The position numbers and the translations under genes were made by a program. A stretch of DNA of 8,124 nucleotides. Origin: JAEUIG01 sp046349775. GTDB lineage: Bacteria; Planctomycetota; Planctomycetia; Planctomycetales; Planctomycetaceae. This document shows, piece after piece, positions 1 to 5,830 of the stretch (positions within the stretch are counted from its first letter, which is position 1; each line of letters opens with the position of its first letter). A model generated the notes under the pieces. The model ran no database searches, was not told where the DNA came from, and worked only from the letters and a program-made list of their open reading frames with translations. Location: NCBI GenBank assembly GCA_046349775.1, contig JAXMBS010000115.1:1-8124 (forward strand). The letters run 5' to 3'.

Positions 1-465
1 TGTGACGTACTGCCGAGCCCAGTTCAGGTTCGTCGTCGCTGTGGCCGTCCCATCCTGGTACGTTTCGAGCACTTCCTTGATCTTCGTCGACTCGAGCTGA
101 TCGCTGGAGCGATAGATCTGCAGCTTCTGGGTATTGTCGATCACAACCAGTCTCGGCAGCGGCTTGTTGCCGAACAGTTCGTGAACCTTCTTGCCGTGGT
201 CCGTCCCGGTGTCGATCTCGGCGACGACGTAGCTCTCCAGGAGCTTGCTGATCTCGGCATCCTCGCGGAGCTTGTTGACGGAGATTGCGTTGCCTGCGGC
301 AACTTGGTCGGACGGGGGATTGAGGATGACCAGCATCGGCCGCTTGACGTCGGCGGCCGCGTGGTAGGCCTTGGTATAGCTCCCGAAGGTCTGGCTGGCG
401 GAATCGGTGTTCATGCCGCCCAGGAACCCTCCCAGTACGAGGATCAGAGCTGGGGTAACGTACAT
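1..465 (-). CDS. Exported thioredoxin-fold protein without cysteines (partial, C-terminus beyond left edge)
   Basis: The reading frame is open from an ATG at 465 to the window edge (155 codons), so the 3' end is missing. The start is supported by a very good Shine-Dalgarno sequence, AAAGGAG, 5 bases upstream (470-476). Residues 2-23 form a hydrophobic, glycine-rich stretch ending in DSAS, read as a signal peptide, so the protein probably acts outside the cytoplasm. Residues 38-110 resemble a thioredoxin fold: a KRPMLVILNP strand where thioredoxins have the strand before CxxC, a helix, and KPLPRLVVID with P104 in the place of the conserved cis-proline. The active-site CxxC is replaced by PPSD (50-53), and there is no cysteine anywhere in the visible 155 residues. 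It therefore cannot be a dithiol oxidoreductase of the usual kind; a binding, scaffold or redox-inactive role is inferred. The gene stands alone here, with 514 bases to the next gene upstream. Confidence 0.75.
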   Translation of the reverse strand, partial: MYVTPALILVLGGFLGGMNTDSASQTFGSYTKAYHAAADVKRPMLVILNPPSDQVAAGNAISVNKLREDAEISKLLESYVVAEIDTGTDHGKKVHELFGNKPLPRLVVIDNTQKLQIYRSSDQLESTKIKEVLETYQDGTATATTNLNWARQYVT

Positions 466-469
466 AGCA

Positions 470-476
470 CTCCTTT
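470..476 (-). promoter_or_regulatory. Strong ribosome binding site of the thioredoxin-fold gene, next to an A8/T8 run
   Basis: On the minus strand the sequence reads T8, then GAAAGGAGTGCT, then ATG. AAAGGAG is close to ideal spacing and decides the start at 465. The run of eight T (plus-strand A at 478-485) directly before it is unusual in this GC-rich DNA. It could help open the mRNA or act as a standby site for ribosomal protein S1. Confidence 0.7.
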
Positions 477-632
477 CAAAAAAAACAGGGTGAGACGGCG
501 ACGCTGGCGCAAGAGCGCGTCGCGGCGCTGCTGTCTGGGTTTTGACCGCGCGCCGCAGGGCGCATGCCTCGAATGGGCAACGGTCGTCCAAAGAAGGGGT
601 CAGTTCGTGATTGGATTGCCTCCCTTTGTCCC

Positions 633-654
633 GATGCCGGACTATCCCGGCATC
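633..654. repeat. Perfect 8-bp inverted repeat with 6-base loop
   Basis: GATGCCGG (633-640) and CCGGCATC (647-654) are exact reverse complements around ACTATC. The stem is stable and lies between the response-regulator gene and the thioredoxin-fold gene, both on the minus strand. No T-run follows on either strand, so it is not a canonical intrinsic terminator. It could be a leader hairpin, an operator or part of a REP-type element. Confidence 0.5.
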
Positions 655-979
655 CAGGGGCAGCGGCGGGACCCCTCCACAGCGCTGCCGTCAAGCTGCA
701 CAGAATGAGCAGATTTTGACGGTCGAGATGCTGGTGTCAAGCCACCAGGCCCGTTCACCGGGGATTTCCCAGAATTGAATCGGGAGATTCCGTACGCGGA
801 TCGTAAGGCTCTGCACCTAAAAGACTTGCGATGCATCCTGCGGTGGCGATGCGGGAGATTCGAGCGGCCGGACGCAGCTTGTTGATAGCAGTCGCTCGTC
901 GTACTCCATCACGGTCGCCGTTGCGCCGCGAATGGTCCGCGCAAAGCGGCGGCCGGGGCGGCGATTGCAGCCGCGAAGC

Positions 980-1369
980 TCAATTGTTCGCGTACGACTC
1001 ATTGCCGCACAGCACTTGCACGAGCTGCAGCATGTCGCGCGGGCTGAAGGGCTTGCTGACGACGGCGGAGATGTCCAGTTCGCGTTGCAGCACTTTCGTC
1101 GGCAATTCGTACGCTTTGGCTGTGAGCAGGACGATCGGCAACTGGACGAAGCGATAGTCGTTGCGGACCCGCCGGCACAGAGTGAGCCCGTCCATCACGG
1201 GCATCTGACAATCGCTGATCAGCAGGTCCGGTACGGAGCGTTCCATCAACTCCCAGGCGACCTGGCCATTCTCGGCAATCTCGACTTCAAAACCCGCCTT
1301 CCGCAGGCGCAGCGCCAGGGTACAGGTGATGTGGGGTTCGTCGTCGCAAACGAGAATTCGAGATGGCAT
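980..1369 (-). CDS. Single-domain CheY-like response regulator
   Basis: This gene encodes 129 residues that form one receiver (REC) domain and nothing else. The phosphorylation site is complete: acidic pair D9-D10, phosphoacceptor D53 in SDCQMPVMDG, T83 in LLTAK, and K106 in VSKPF followed by proline. The protein should be phosphorylated on D53 by a histidine kinase and signal by protein-protein contact, because there is no DNA-binding or enzymatic output domain. I chose the ATG at 1369 because the receiver domain begins immediately there (MPSRILVCDDE). The frame continues upstream to 1672, but that part is arginine-rich and looks noncoding. The ribosome site is weak (GGAAC about 10 bases upstream). 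No kinase gene is adjacent, so it is an orphan within this window. It could be a chemotaxis-type or phosphorelay shuttle protein; the partner cannot be read from the sequence. Confidence 0.9.
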   Translation of the reverse strand: MPSRILVCDDEPHITCTLALRLRKAGFEVEIAENGQVAWELMERSVPDLLISDCQMPVMDGLTLCRRVRNDYRFVQLPIVLLTAKAYELPTKVLQRELDISAVVSKPFSPRDMLQLVQVLCGNESYANN

Positions 1370-1401
1370 GGCCTGTTCCGATCGCGGCCCGCAGTTCTGT
1401 A

Positions 1402-1434
1402 GCAACAACGGCGTCGTGTTGCAGACTACTGCAA
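1402..1434. repeat. Two overlapping, mutually exclusive hairpins in the response-regulator leader
   Basis: GCAACA (1402-1407) pairs with TGTTGC (1417-1422), and TTGCAG (1419-1424) pairs with CTGCAA (1429-1434) around a 4-base loop. The two stems share bases 1419-1422, so only one can form at a time. Both lie between the candidate promoter and the start codon of the response-regulator gene. They could be alternative RNA structures or simply DNA dyads. Confidence 0.35.
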
Positions 1435-1452
1435 TACGGTAGGTCATGCGGC

Positions 1453-1480
1453 AGAATGCGGCGCTTAGCAGTCGTGTCAA
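1453..1480 (-). promoter_or_regulatory. Candidate promoter of the response-regulator gene
   Basis: On the minus strand a perfect TTGACA (1480-1475) is followed after 16 bases by CATTCT (1458-1453), a weak -10. Transcription would start near 1446 and leave a leader of about 77 bases before the ATG at 1369. The -35 box lies exactly in the loop of the inverted repeat at 1468-1492, which is a typical place for an operator. The -10 match is poor, so the call is tentative. Confidence 0.3.
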
Positions 1481-1492
1481 TCTTGCGACTGC
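1468..1492. repeat. 7-bp inverted repeat around the -35 box (possible operator)
   Basis: GCAGTCG (1468-1474) and CGACTGC (1486-1492) are perfect reverse complements separated by 11 bases. The candidate TTGACA lies inside the spacer. This arrangement would let a dimeric regulator block RNA polymerase. No regulator gene is evident next to it. Confidence 0.4.
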
Positions 1493-1604
1493 AGGTCCAC
1501 AGGTTCGGGATCTGCCGGTCGTAACGACTGCGACGGCAATTCCGATCGGCACGTGGTTTAGTGGGGAGGCGACCGCGTTTCGGGCTGCGGCCGATACGCC
1601 CCGC

Positions 1605-2255
1605 CTACCGCGTCGTACGCGAAGAATTGTAACCCGGAAAGAGCGCCAGCGCCTGGCCGGCTTCGACGGCATTCAGGAGCCCGCCGGCGCGGCGGACGAA
1701 GTCACTCCCGACGTACCAGCGTCCCAGCACTTCGAACATCGCTTCGCAGGCCGCCGGATCGAGCCCGAACTTGGTCTTCAGTTCGAGCGCTTCATCGGTC
1801 GGGATGTCCTGGAACTGGCTGATCAGCAGGAAATCCCCCTCATTGGACAGATCGAGGTGCACCGCCTGAATTTCGCGGCTCATGCGTGGACACGGCCGGT
1901 CCGCGATCTCGACGGGCCCCCGTTCGATCCACCGCTGAGCCGTCGCCGGATCATTCGCGACGAGGTGCGAGGCCGTTTCGCAGACTGCGTAAATGACGCT
2001 CTCGTCGACCAGATCGGCGGCGACCGTCTCGGAATTCGTGTGCTTTCGCCAGGTCTCGACGAGCAGGTCGAGTTGCACGGGCGCCGGCACCTGTCGCAAA
2101 AACGGCACCTGGGTGAGGTAGCCGAACGCGCGTTCGCCGGGGTCGTCGATCTGTTCCGCCAGGACCATCCGTTCCAGCGTGTCGCAACACGCCAGCCGGA
2201 AGGCGATGTAGACGGTTTCAGAGACGGGGAGCGGATCGCCGCAAATAGTCAGCAT
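1605..2255 (-). CDS. Hypothetical soluble protein, 216 residues
   Basis: I do not recognise the family. The product is mostly helical in appearance, rather acidic, without signal peptide or membrane segment. Notable stretches are a Cys-Cys pair near the N-terminus (LACCDTLERM), the segment DLLVETWRKH, and a C-terminal part with FEVLGRWYVGSDFVRRAGGLL. Codon use and amino-acid composition are those of a real gene, and its complementary strand carries the typical arginine-rich shadow. The frame extends upstream to a TTG at 2357, with ATGs at 2279 and 2255. I prefer 2255, which has AGG six bases upstream; the first 34 residues of the longer frame look noncoding, but 2279 remains possible. The gene is on the same strand as the response regulator, 235 bases upstream of it, and diverges from the nucleotidyltransferase module. 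Confidence 0.65.
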   Translation of the reverse strand: MLTICGDPLPVSETVYIAFRLACCDTLERMVLAEQIDDPGERAFGYLTQVPFLRQVPAPVQLDLLVETWRKHTNSETVAADLVDESVIYAVCETASHLVANDPATAQRWIERGPVEIADRPCPRMSREIQAVHLDLSNEGDFLLISQFQDIPTDEALELKTKFGLDPAACEAMFEVLGRWYVGSDFVRRAGGLLNAVEAGQALALFPGYNSSRTTR

Positions 2256-2355
2256 GTCGCCTATGCTGGCAAGGGGCATGCCGGAACTCAAGCCGGGAGT
2301 GCCGGGAATCCGTAACGCGGCGCAAGATGTTTTCCGGTGCGGCCCTGCGCGCCGC

Positions 2356-2372
2356 AAAAGGGGACAGATTTA
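2356..2372 (+). repeat. REP-like motif AAAAGGGGACAGATTTA
   Basis: The sequence matches the style of GGGG(A/T)CAG(A)TTT elements that often accompany REP-associated transposases in many bacteria (recalled, not searched). A related copy, AAGGGGTCAGTT, is at 594-605. It lies in the 227-base gap between the divergent hypothetical gene and the nucleotidyltransferase module. No transposase gene is present in the window. Confidence 0.3.
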
Positions 2373-2482
2373 CGCAGCCGTCAGAGTCCGCGTGTTGCCG
2401 TTTGGCGACAGCAGGATGTTGCCGGCCGGAGACATCGTCGCTGGGGTTGTCGTTTGCTACGATGCGGCCGAGGATGCCGACG

Positions 2483-2764
2483 ATGAGCGAGATCGAGGAA
2501 ATCTATCGACAGCGTGTCGACGCCATGACGGTGGCGGAAAAGTTCGAGCGGATGCATGCCCTCCTGTACTGGGCTCGTGATCTGTACGCGCGGCAGTTGC
2601 GAGAAGAACTCGGGGATGTGTCGGAGGAGCGTTTGAAGTGGGAAATCGCGCTCCGACAGTATGGATCGGACATGCGAACACGGCGGCTGATCGAACAAAG
2701 GCTGCAAGATGTTGAATCCCGAGGCGTTCTTTCCGATGCTGGAACGGGTGGCGCGGGTGCTTGA
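2483..2764 (+). CDS. Small helical protein, partner of the downstream nucleotidyltransferase (putative antitoxin-type)
   Basis: The 93-residue product begins MSEIEEIYRQRV and is almost entirely charged helix (TVAEKFERMHALLYWARDLY, then SEERLKWEIALRQYG and RTRRLIEQRL). This resembles, from memory, the small helical proteins commonly encoded just before nucleotidyltransferase genes in toxin-antitoxin-like pairs. I see no HEPN RxxxxH motif, so it is probably not the toxic nuclease of a HEPN-MNT system. The start at 2483 is preceded by GAGG with a 9-base spacer. In-frame ATGs at 2462 and 2474 and a longer frame from 2327 are less likely, because the extra part is cysteine- and arginine-rich and non-helical. 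The last 18 or so residues are a glycine/alanine-rich tail encoded in the 56 bases that overlap the next gene, so they may carry little function. Calling it the antitoxin is inference. Confidence 0.65.
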   Translation: MSEIEEIYRQRVDAMTVAEKFERMHALLYWARDLYARQLREELGDVSEERLKWEIALRQYGSDMRTRRLIEQRLQDVESRGVLSDAGTGGAGA

Positions 2765-3284
2765 CCGCTGCGGCGTCCGCTTTTTGATCACGGGAGGACT
2801 CGTTGCTGTTTTTTATGCGGAGCCGCGCTTGACCCAGGATGCCGATCTGGTGGTCGATCCGGATCAGTTGAAGTCGCGGCTCGATGATTTTATTCAGGCC
2901 TTGCAGCAGTTGAACTACGTCAGCGATGCACGGGTCATCCGCGATGCCGTCTCGCGGGGGCGAATGTTTCAGATTTTAGATCCCGTCGAGTGCCTCAAAA
3001 TTGATTTCTACCCGCGTGAACTGGTCGCCGGCGAGCTGAACCGGGCGCACGTCGCGGCGTTCACCAGCGAGTTCAGCTTTCCGATTATTTCTCGGCCCGA
3101 TCTGGTCATTTCTAAGCTCGTCTGGATCAGCAAGGGAAGTCACAAAAGCCGCCGCGACGTCCGGCAAATCATGCTTCGCGCCACTCCTGAGGAGGAACGC
3201 ATGGTGCGGGAACTCGCTAGGAGCATGGAACTGACGCCTCTTTTCGACGAAGTCCTCGCCGAGCCGGACGAAATCGACGCCTGA
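2709..3284 (+). CDS. Nucleotidyltransferase-fold protein (AbiEii/MNT-like, putative toxin-antitoxin component)
   Basis: The 191-residue product has the signature of the DNA polymerase beta-type nucleotidyltransferase fold: GG at 29-30 (LITGGLVAVFY), the catalytic acid pair in QDADLVVD (D44 and D46), and a third acid at D99 in LKIDFYP. The C-terminal segment ISRPDLVISKLVWISKGSHKSRRDVRQIM (127-155) matches the helix that follows the core in this family, with the conserved K and RD. Proteins of this kind transfer a nucleotide to RNA or protein, or have lost that activity, and are often part of two-gene addiction or abortive-infection modules. The ATG at 2709 has AAAGG 7 bases upstream. The gene overlaps the preceding small gene by 56 bases in another frame, so the two are translated from one mRNA and probably coupled. 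Substrate and toxicity are unknown. Confidence 0.8.
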   Translation: MLNPEAFFPMLERVARVLDRCGVRFLITGGLVAVFYAEPRLTQDADLVVDPDQLKSRLDDFIQALQQLNYVSDARVIRDAVSRGRMFQILDPVECLKIDFYPRELVAGELNRAHVAAFTSEFSFPIISRPDLVISKLVWISKGSHKSRRDVRQIMLRATPEEERMVRELARSMELTPLFDEVLAEPDEIDA

Positions 3285-3285
3285 A

Positions 3286-3297
3286 TCGTGTTCACGA
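3286..3297. repeat. Short palindrome between convergent genes
   Basis: TCGTG and CACGA flank two bases in the 22-base gap between the end of the nucleotidyltransferase gene and the end of the membrane-protein pseudogene. With a 4-base loop it gives only a 4-bp stem and no T-run, so it is at best a weak terminator. Confidence 0.25.
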
Positions 3298-3306
3298 GCG
3301 GCGCGC

Positions 3307-3721
3307 TTATGTCGGCTTCATCGCGGCCAGCGCATATACGACCGTAAACGCCGCGAACAGCACCGGGAGCAGCCGGTACCCTGCACAGAGCCACCACTCG
3401 GTCAGGTAGGGTTTCGCGGCCAGCCACGGTTGCAGCAGCAGGCGAATTCCCCAGAACGCCGCGCCGAATCCGCAAACCGCTCGCGACAGTCCTGTGCCGC
3501 CGGCCAGTTCGTGACTGAAGCACAGACTCGCCGTTGCCAGGCTTACGATCGTCAGGACGACGTATCCACCGTAGATCCAGAACAGCTGCCGCACGAGCGG
3601 CGGTATTGGCGCAAGCGTCTCGGTCCATTTAAGCCGAACCGGGACGAGCACGCGGATACAGCGAGCACCGAGAGGTGGGCGAAGCCCATCAGAAGATCAC
3701 ACTTGGTAATTCGATGTTCAT
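3307..3721 (-). pseudogene. Small integral membrane protein, broken by two frameshifts
   Basis: An ATG at 3721 starts MNIELPSVIF and then meets TGA at 3691-3689. The meaning continues in a second frame as LMGFAHLSVLAVSA (about 3693-3651) and then in a third as VLVPVRLKWTETL and onward to TAA at 3307 (the last 114 residues are open from a GTG at 3651). Restoring one base near 3691 and one near 3652 rebuilds a protein of about 138 residues. It would have an N-terminal membrane helix, the segment PIPPLVRQLFWIYGGYVVLTIVS, and two further helices. This matches, from memory, an uncharacterised membrane protein family found beside MBOAT genes in planctomycetes. The start overlaps the stop of the upstream MBOAT gene as ATGA, a sign of former translational coupling. 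Function unknown. The 114-residue tail may be annotated elsewhere as an intact hypothetical protein. Confidence 0.6.
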
Positions 3722-4526
3722 GATCCAACTCCGAGTGCATCCGGAATGGAACGATCACGCGAATTGTGACGCGCGTGAAACAGCAACGGACTCGGCAAGA
3801 CGATCAATGCCCAGCAGTACAGCCGTCCCATCCACGATCGGCCGAATCCTGCCGCGACTCCGATTGGGCTGTGTTCGAGCATCACTCCCGCGAACTGCAA
3901 CACGATGAGTGTGGGCAATCCCCGTCGCCTGGCCTGGGGCCGGAAGTTACAATGTCATGAACAATTCCGCTGGCCAAAAACACAACGGCCAGAGCGCCGG
4001 TTGGCGTCAGGGAACGCCGCAGGGGAACAAACAGCCAACGATGCGACAAATCGCGAAACGCGAGATTCCAACGTCGTCCCCAGAACTCAGAAACACCGGC
4101 CGACACGATCGGGGAATTCATGATGGGGATCGCGTCAATTCCTGCGCTTCGCCATATGCACGACAGCAAGTGGAACAGTCCAAAGTGCAGGAGGAGTGCG
4201 AGTCCAATCATGCCCGACCACGCAAACGCTTCAGGGCCAAATTGGCGCATGATCGGGGACAAGCCCCATACGACAGCGGCGCCCGCAACGAGCTTCACTG
4301 TCGCGCCAGTCCACTCTCCGGCGCTTGGAAGTTGAATTCCTGTCCGAGGGACGGCAAGGAAGGTGTCGCAGTCCATGCCAGGCCACGCAACGAGATACGC
4401 GATGTGTTTCCACACTGGCGCCTGGACCGTTCGCGCCGACCACGTCGCCAATTTGCAAATCGCGTAAATTGTGACGGCCAGCAGCCACATCAATGCCCAG
4501 GCCGGCCATGTCGCTGATTGATTCAC
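3718..4526 (-). pseudogene. MBOAT (wax-synthase-like) membrane O-acyltransferase, frameshifted
   Basis: The first 191 residues, from a GTG at 4526, read as a membrane-bound O-acyltransferase of the wax-synthase type. Recognisable parts are several membrane helices, WPGMD (48-52), the family motif SEFWGRRWN (146-154), and FLASGIVHD with the predicted catalytic His190 (codon at 3957-3959). Soon after, the frame degenerates and stops at 3882. The missing continuation is present in another frame (GLPTLIVLQFAGVMLEHSP, from about 3922 down), which implies loss of about one base near 3920-3945. A second disturbance lies at LLFH (3786-3775): RVIVPF is in the first frame again, while the final DALGVGS and stop at 3718 are in the second. 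Reconstructed length is about 269 residues. GGGGG about 8 bases before the GTG may serve as ribosome site. MBOAT enzymes esterify lipids or cell-surface molecules; the substrate here is unknown. Sequencing error is the alternative to real decay. Confidence 0.7.
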
Positions 4527-4719
4527 AGCGGCGCCCCCAGGTCGGGTAACGAAACCTGTCCTTACTCCAAATGGACAACCGTCAGTGATCAGTCGGCTTA
4601 ACTGGAGTTGCGATGACTGCGCTGGGCACGTCAGAGAAACGAATCGGTTGCAGCGGTCCGATTGGGCGCGTTACGGTCGATAGCCAATCTGTCGACCTGT
4701 CTCGCAGAATGGGCTAGCT
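4527..4719. other. 193-base gap between divergent genes
   Basis: This gap must hold the promoter of the mandelate-racemase-family gene and the former promoter of the MBOAT gene. I see a 6-bp inverted repeat, GATTGG (4660-4665) with CCAATC (4684-4689), and only a weak candidate promoter, TTGCAG at 4648 with TACGGT 18 bases further on. No gene is supported here. Confidence 0.35.
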
Positions 4720-5802
4720 ATGCGCGTCACGCAAGTCGAAGTCGCCATCGTCGAAGTCCCGCAAACCGCCCCGCTGGCGCCGTACCGCTCGCACATCCGC
4801 TCCAGTTCCACGACGCGCAGTGGGATCGTGATCGTCGAAACCGATGAGGGAGTCCGAGGCTGCGGCGAGCATAATGTCAATTTCCTGGAGGGAATCAGCG
4901 GACGGAAAATGCAGCAAGACGCCGCGCAATGGCTCGTCGGCCGCGATCCGCTGAACATCGCCGCGTTCCATCGCGAGTGCCCGCTGGAGACGCGACTGAA
5001 ATCCGGAGTCGAAATGGCGCTGTGGGACATCCGCGGCCAGGCCGCCGGATTGCCGCTGGCCAAACTGATGGGGGGCGTGCTGAGGCCGGATGTCGAGGTC
5101 GCAGCCTGTATGGGGATTGCGTCGTACGAGCGCGCCAAGGAACTCGCGGCGTACTACGTCGAGCACGGATTCTCGACGCTCAAATGCAAGGCTGGTTCGA
5201 ACATGCAGGAGGATCTCGACATGGTCCGCGGGATCCGCGACTCGGTCGGCGACCGGCTCAAGTTGCGGATCGACCCGAACTGTGCGTACTCGCGCGAGGA
5301 ATCGGCCGAGTTGGGTCGCGCGCTCGAAGAGTTCCGGCTGGAGTATCTTAAACAACCGTTGCCGCCTGCGCCGCTCAGTGACGCCGCCTGGCTGCGCTTA
5401 CAGACGCGCACGCCGATCGCGCTCAACGAGAGCGTCATTGGACCGGCGAGCGTCATCGACATCGTCCGCCACAATGCGGCCGAATATGTGCTCCCGGACA
5501 CTCACATTGCCGGCGGCCTGCAACCGTGTCTGGAGATCGGACACATCTGCGCCGCTGCGAACGTACCCTGTATCATGCACTGCGGACACGACCTGGGGCC
5601 GAAGACGATGGCGATGGTGCACGTCGCTGCGGCTGGCCCCGCGTACTCGCTGGCGAACGACTGCACGTATTACGGACTGGTGGACGACGTGCTTACCGAG
5701 CGAATCACGATTGAGCGCGGACGCATTCGTGTGCCCGACCGGCCGGGACTGGGAATCGAAATCGATCGCGACAGGCTGGAGCGGTACCGGCTCGACTGCT
5801 GA
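4720..5802 (+). CDS. Mandelate racemase/muconate lactonizing enzyme family protein (enolase superfamily)
   Basis: The 360-residue product has the family's two-domain layout: an N-terminal capping domain (about 1-120) and a barrel domain. Visible active-site elements are the KxK motif K155-C-K157, the first metal ligand D185 (RIDPN), N236-E237 in PIALNESV, and the Asp-His pair D260 (PDTHIAGG) and H287 (IMHCG). Spacings D185-211-E237-D260-H287 (26, 26, 23, 27) equal those of mandelate racemase D195-E221-E247-D270-H297. The residue in the place of E221 is K211 (YLKQPLPP, where EQP is usual), which should disturb Mg2+ binding. Family members abstract a proton next to a carboxylate, as racemases, epimerases or acid-sugar dehydratases. 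The substrate cannot be told. The ATG at 4720 fits the domain start but has only a poor ribosome site (GGG). The gene diverges from the MBOAT pseudogene. Confidence 0.88.
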   Translation: MRVTQVEVAIVEVPQTAPLAPYRSHIRSSSTTRSGIVIVETDEGVRGCGEHNVNFLEGISGRKMQQDAAQWLVGRDPLNIAAFHRECPLETRLKSGVEMALWDIRGQAAGLPLAKLMGGVLRPDVEVAACMGIASYERAKELAAYYVEHGFSTLKCKAGSNMQEDLDMVRGIRDSVGDRLKLRIDPNCAYSREESAELGRALEEFRLEYLKQPLPPAPLSDAAWLRLQTRTPIALNESVIGPASVIDIVRHNAAEYVLPDTHIAGGLQPCLEIGHICAAANVPCIMHCGHDLGPKTMAMVHVAAAGPAYSLANDCTYYGLVDDVLTERITIERGRIRVPDRPGLGIEIDRDRLERYRLDC

Positions 5803-5830
5803 GACTTGCGACTTTCGGACGCCCTGCAAC

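Larger units (their letters stand above)
466..979. other. 514-base stretch without a convincing gene
   Basis: Short open frames on both strands here (for example minus 642-836 and 476-694) give arginine- and proline-rich peptides with no ribosome site and no recognisable fold, so I call no gene. The stretch holds several inverted repeats: 498-504 with 517-523 (7 bp, GCGACGC/GCGTCGC), 633-640 with 647-654 (8 bp, 6-base loop), 659-665 with 683-689 (7 bp), and 731-736 with 743-748 (6 bp, 6-base loop). A REP-like motif AAGGGGTCAGTT lies at 594-605. The region should include the promoter of the thioredoxin-fold gene and the 3' end of the response-regulator transcript. I could not pick a convincing -35/-10 pair. 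Confidence 0.5.

Noticed and set aside
181..708. Plus-strand open frame opposite the thioredoxin-fold gene
   Set aside because: It lies antisense to a gene with a signal peptide, a thioredoxin-like core and an excellent ribosome site, and its second half is arginine-rich noise.
781..861. Direct repeat CGGGAGATTC at 781-790 and 852-861
   Set aside because: One 10-base match in a 500-base stretch can occur by chance and there is no third copy or flanking duplication.
1446..2315. Long plus-strand open frame of 289 codons opposite the hypothetical gene
   Set aside because: Its arginine- and glycine-rich composition is typical of the antisense of a GC-rich gene. The minus-strand frame has the better protein character.
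2483..2764. HEPN toxin of a HEPN-MNT pair
   Set aside because: The helical protein has no RxxxxH motif and is encoded first with a charged amphipathic pattern unlike HEPN proteins.
3909..4517. Plus-strand open frame of 202 codons opposite the MBOAT pseudogene
   Set aside because: The minus strand carries MBOAT motifs in order, while this frame is rich in arginine, proline and glutamine with no fold signature.
3718..4526. Programmed ribosomal frameshifting as explanation for the broken MBOAT frame
   Set aside because: Several shifts in mixed directions, plus two more in the neighbouring gene, do not fit one programmed event, and no slippery heptamer with a following structure is evident.
4714..5355. 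Minus-strand and alternative plus-strand long frames within the mandelate-racemase-family gene (including plus 5090-5950)
   Set aside because: They overlap a gene with clear catalytic motifs and have shadow-like composition.
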